Origin: Parabacteroides sp. TM07-1AC
GTDB lineage: Bacteria > Bacteroidota > Bacteroidia > Bacteroidales > Tannerellaceae
DNA: 64,000 nt
Reading direction: 5' to 3'
NCBI RefSeq assembly: GCF_003480915.1
Contig: NZ_QUKD01000004.1
Location: 62,001 to 126,000, forward strand
Below the pieces are notes generated by a model. That model worked only from the letters and a program-made list of their open reading frames with translations, did not search any database and was not told where the DNA came from. Shown here one piece after another: positions 61,383-64,000 of this stretch. The translations under genes and the position numbers were made by a program. The number at the start of each line of letters is the position of its first letter. The stretch's first letter is position 1.

Positions 61383-61889
61383 ATGATAACAGTAAAAGTT
61401 CTACTCGGTAAGGATACTGTAAGCATATACAGGAAAACCGGGGATATCTCGTCGGTGGAGAGCACGGCCGAATCCGGGGGATATGTGATAACCCGACATT
61501 TCGAGACCGAAGCTGAATACAAAGCCTACGCAATGGCTGTGGAAGACCTGGACGGACATGAAGACTGGCAGATGCTGGCTCCTGCCGTTACGCCGGAAGC
61601 TCCGTTCCGCAAAGGGGAATTTGTCCGGCTGACAGACGATGCAATTAAGCGGATACGTGAAAGTTTCGGGGACGGACCGGCTGACTACAGAAAGGAAATG
61701 ATTTTGGAGGTGATTGCCTGGTGCCGCTATGAAGGCACATGGATCATTGAAGTCCGAGATATCCGTGAAGACGATACTCAGGAGTTCGATGCCGTTTTTC
61801 TGCGCCCCTTGACGGCACGGGATCTCGTGGCTATTTCCGCACCCCGACACCCGCTATCCACTGCGATATATCCTATTCACATCCGATAA
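61383..61889 (+). CDS. Second paralogue, 168 residues
   Basis: Start MITVKVLLGKDTVSIYRKTG (61383); an earlier frame start at 61245 is a shadow. HFETEAEYKAYAMAVEDLDG matches the previous protein (FETEAEY.AY). The rest differs: GEFVRLTDDAIKRIRESFGD and a beta-rich end. Duplication followed by divergence. Confidence 0.6.
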   Translation: MITVKVLLGKDTVSIYRKTGDISSVESTAESGGYVITRHFETEAEYKAYAMAVEDLDGHEDWQMLAPAVTPEAPFRKGEFVRLTDDAIKRIRESFGDGPADYRKEMILEVIAWCRYEGTWIIEVRDIREDDTQEFDAVFLRPLTARDLVAISAPRHPLSTAIYPIHIR

Positions 61890-61901
61890 CTTAAATGATG
61901 C

Positions 61902-62495
61902 ATGATGGAAAATATATTCATACTGCCCGGAAACGAACAGGAACTGTTTAACCGGTATTTAGATAACAACGAATACGGCCCTCTGAAAGAACGGCTGGAA
62001 CTGGTCAGGAAAGCCTTGAGCAACAAGCTTTCCCCGGATGAACGCAATAAGCACGGGCTGAACGTGGGTGTGCATGAACTGTCCATGGAACGTAAGGAAC
62101 TGGAAAGAAAGATATTCCAAATGGCACTCAAATCCTTTGCAGAACGGGTTTGTGACGAGCAACGCGCTCTTTGCGAACAGGGGTTCTGGCAGGCACCGTG
62201 CGGCAAAGAGGCGGAATATATCTCCTCCGCTCCGGTTCCGGACCTTGTAACGGGCGTGAAGCAGTACAAGACCATTTGCCGCTGGTGGGAGAAGCTGTCC
62301 GATACCAGGAGGCTGAAGGTAGCGGCGATGTTTGCAAACGAACTGGGACCGATATACGGGCACGACACCGAAACGCTGGAACGGATTTATAGCCGCTGGT
62401 TTCTACTCTCCTTAGATGGCAAACAACGCATCTACCATTCATGGACCACAAACGAAAAACAGACTTCACTATGCCATACAAAAGCTCGGGAATAA
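61902..62495 (+). CDS. Unknown helical protein, 197 residues
   Basis: Helical: GPLKERLELVRKALSNKLSP and RKELERKIFQMALKSFAER. DLVTGVKQYKTICRWWEKL may form the core. Seven Cys/Trp residues scattered. The last 55 bases overlap the next frame. Confidence 0.55.
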   Translation: MMENIFILPGNEQELFNRYLDNNEYGPLKERLELVRKALSNKLSPDERNKHGLNVGVHELSMERKELERKIFQMALKSFAERVCDEQRALCEQGFWQAPCGKEAEYISSAPVPDLVTGVKQYKTICRWWEKLSDTRRLKVAAMFANELGPIYGHDTETLERIYSRWFLLSLDGKQRIYHSWTTNEKQTSLCHTKARE

Positions 62496-62806
62496 TCATC
62501 AGCGGGACACAATATGACCGCAGGCAGAAGCTCACTCCTTTTCAGAAGGCTGAAATTTTCCACCGTTACATGACAGAAGCTGTCAGCCAGCGCCAGCTTG
62601 CCCGGGAATACGGTGTCAGCCGCAGGCTGATAACCTTCATTGTGAACCCAGAAAGCGAAGAGCGGAACAAGGAACTGCTGAGAGAGAACAAGGCAAAAGG
62701 CTTGTATAAATATGACCGGAAGAAACATACCGAAAATATACGCAACCACCGTCGTTACAAACAGAGATTATTTCAAGAAGGTAAAATCATACTAAAAGAT
62801 GGATAG
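62471..62806 (+). CDS. Helix-turn-helix protein, 111 residues
   Basis: Start MPYKSSG at 62471; ATG 62441 would lengthen the overlap with the previous gene. KLTPFQKAEIFHRYMTEAV then SQRQLAREYGVSRRLITFIV, an invertase/resolvase-type HTH (Hin-like). Basic tail (KKHTENIRNHRRYKQRL). Likely a DNA-binding regulator. Confidence 0.65.
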   Translation: MPYKSSGIIISGTQYDRRQKLTPFQKAEIFHRYMTEAVSQRQLAREYGVSRRLITFIVNPESEERNKELLRENKAKGLYKYDRKKHTENIRNHRRYKQRLFQEGKIILKDG

Positions 62807-62809
62807 ACA

Positions 62810-63466
62810 ATGAGAATACAGGAGAAACAAAAAGCGTTGGAACAGGAAGTTATAGCCAACCTGTGTGCGATACCGAAAATGCCGGAAAATATGTTGCCCC
62901 ATACGGTATATGTCGAGGAGGAAGGGGAAGACGGGTATGGGCACGGGATACCGGTATACACCATGTACCGGTTGGAGGAGATACGCACGGACGGAAGCTG
63001 CACGCTTTACAACGCGGAAAGCCGGGAGCGTTTCACCTGCCGCCACCTGCATGAGATTAACATGGACTGGCTGGTGACAGTCTGGGAACGTTATCTGGAA
63101 CTCTGTGTCGAGCAGGATATCTGGAAAGGGAATGCCGTTGCATTCCTGAAAGACCGTACCGGCAAACCGGAAGAGGAAATCATTTCATTCGTGGAAACCT
63201 CGTGGGACAAATGCCAGGCTTATACAGACAACCTCAAGGCGTTTCTTGGGGAAGATAAAGACCGGGAAATATGGATATTCTCTTTCCCGCTGGACGAATT
63301 TGAACGTGACGTTCCGGCCGGGAAAATCATCGTTGATTACGAAAATAACCCCGCAACGCGGGTTGAGAAGATGATACCGCTGGAATTTACGGCCAACATC
63401 AATGATGAATGTTTTGATGACCGGAACAATTGGGTAAGAGCCATTGAACTTCCCAAGCAGGAATAA
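62810..63466 (+). CDS. Unknown protein, 218 residues
   Basis: Acidic: PHTVYVEEEGEDGYGHGIP, ETSWDKCQAYTDNLKAFLG, and a C-terminal FTANINDECFDDRNNWVRA. No motif or membrane segment recognised. Confidence 0.55.
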   Translation: MRIQEKQKALEQEVIANLCAIPKMPENMLPHTVYVEEEGEDGYGHGIPVYTMYRLEEIRTDGSCTLYNAESRERFTCRHLHEINMDWLVTVWERYLELCVEQDIWKGNAVAFLKDRTGKPEEEIISFVETSWDKCQAYTDNLKAFLGEDKDREIWIFSFPLDEFERDVPAGKIIVDYENNPATRVEKMIPLEFTANINDECFDDRNNWVRAIELPKQE

Positions 63467-63488
63467 TAAACTATTTGAATCAATAAAT

Positions 63489-63797
63489 ATGATTACAAAA
63501 GAAAACATTGGCAACGAGACCTTTGAGTCTATGACCATCAATGACACGCCTGCATTGTTTACGGATATGCGGATTGACCGGAATGCCGTTCCGGAGGGAC
63601 TGTACGCATACGATATCCGGGAGTCGGATGACGGGGACCGTCTGGCGACCATCGAACCGACGGTGATGGTAAATCATGGCGGAACCATCCTGACCAGGAA
63701 AGAGTTTATCACGGAAAAGGACGGCTATGTACAGATTGACGAATACGGTTTCGAGGACTCCATGACACTGGAAGAGTGGCTTGAGGAAAACAATTAA
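63489..63797 (+). CDS. LPD28-like protein, 102 residues
   Basis: Start MITKENIGNETF (63489). Contains RIDRNAVPEGLYAYDIRESD, then EPTVMVNHGGTILTRKEF and a C-terminal MTLEEWLEENN. This is the LPD28 pattern (large polyvalent protein-associated domain) of phage and conjugative proteins. It may modulate other proteins of the element; function unknown. Confidence 0.65.
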   Translation: MITKENIGNETFESMTINDTPALFTDMRIDRNAVPEGLYAYDIRESDDGDRLATIEPTVMVNHGGTILTRKEFITEKDGYVQIDEYGFEDSMTLEEWLEENN

Positions 63798-63810
63798 ATG
63801 TATAAAGGAT

Positions 63811-64000
63811 ATGGATATTAAGGAACTGACAGAAAGGTATCGGGATCGTTTCGATGCCCATTACCTGCAAGACGATAACGGAACCGGCAGAAAAGGTCGG
63901 AAACGGAAAAAGGAAGTTGAGACCCCGAATTTTCTCAAGGATGTCATCCGGCCGATCCTGGACACTTTGCCGGACTTGTTGCCGGAGTACGGGTTCACCA
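63811..64000 (+). CDS. Unknown protein, N-terminal fragment at window edge
   Basis: Start MDIKELTERYRDRFDAHYLQ, open to the window end. After a basic stretch (RKGRKRKKEVE) follows DVIRPILDTLPDLLPEYG. It may be an array protein of the same type; the rest lies outside the window. Confidence 0.55.
   Translation, partial: MDIKELTERYRDRFDAHYLQDDNGTGRKGRKRKKEVETPNFLKDVIRPILDTLPDLLPEYGFT

Noticed and set aside
1..64000. CRISPR array
   Set aside because: No regularly spaced direct repeats of 20-40 bases and no cas genes were seen on reading.

Overview
The window is DNA of a Bacteroidales mobile element (Bacteroides/Parabacteroides type). The evidence is the promoter style (TAnnTTTG -7 boxes), the near absence of Shine-Dalgarno sequences, and protein families usually met in Bacteroidales phages and conjugative elements.

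Region 1 (1-21.7 kb, mostly minus strand) is the late region of a contractile-tailed temperate phage. Reading leftwards from 21.7 kb: DUF935/Mu gp29-type portal, MuF-like minor head protein, a neck-type protein, a Mu gpG-like completion protein, ClpP-like head protease with a nested scaffold, major capsid protein, tail sheath, tail tube, an adenine methylase, two tail assembly chaperones, tape measure protein, baseplate proteins and the start of a tail-fibre-like protein that leaves the window. No terminase gene is seen. Two plus-strand cargo cassettes interrupt this operon: a SEFIR-domain gene (2.0-3.2 kb) and an AbiEi-like/AbiEii-like/metallophosphoesterase operon (10.2-12.7 kb). Both have host-type promoters and lower GC than their surroundings by eye.

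Region 2 (21.9-25.2 kb, plus) is a short regulatory operon with a KilA-N/KilAC antirepressor. It ends at a strong terminator and is followed by a minus-strand RloA/RloB (AbiL-like) defence pair (25.3-27.2 kb), one unknown gene, and about 1.9 kb of AT-rich, apparently non-coding DNA (28.5-30.4 kb) ending in a tRNA-like cloverleaf.

Region 3 (30.4-64 kb, plus) is a dense run of about 55 mostly small, unassigned genes, many overlapping by 4 bases. Recognisable members are a DUF3846 protein, a DpnD/PcfM-like protein, an LPD28-like protein, a lone MutS domain I-like protein, a radical SAM protein, a catalytic-domain-only tyrosine recombinase, several zinc-ribbon proteins, and a reverse transcriptase followed by about 870 bases of highly structured non-coding sequence. 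These families are typical of conjugative elements and large phages, so the window may be one large phage or phage-plasmid, or two adjacent elements.

The observations I rate highest are: (i) the reverse transcriptase with its downstream hairpin-rich RNA; (ii) a near-textbook -1 ribosomal frameshift signal that would fuse the portal to the MuF-like protein; and (iii) a bipartite motif, AAACCTTT-N15-TACTCTT, upstream of several late genes and, in weaker form, directly after a terminator at 55.3 kb. That last copy hints that regions 1 and 3 share one regulatory system.
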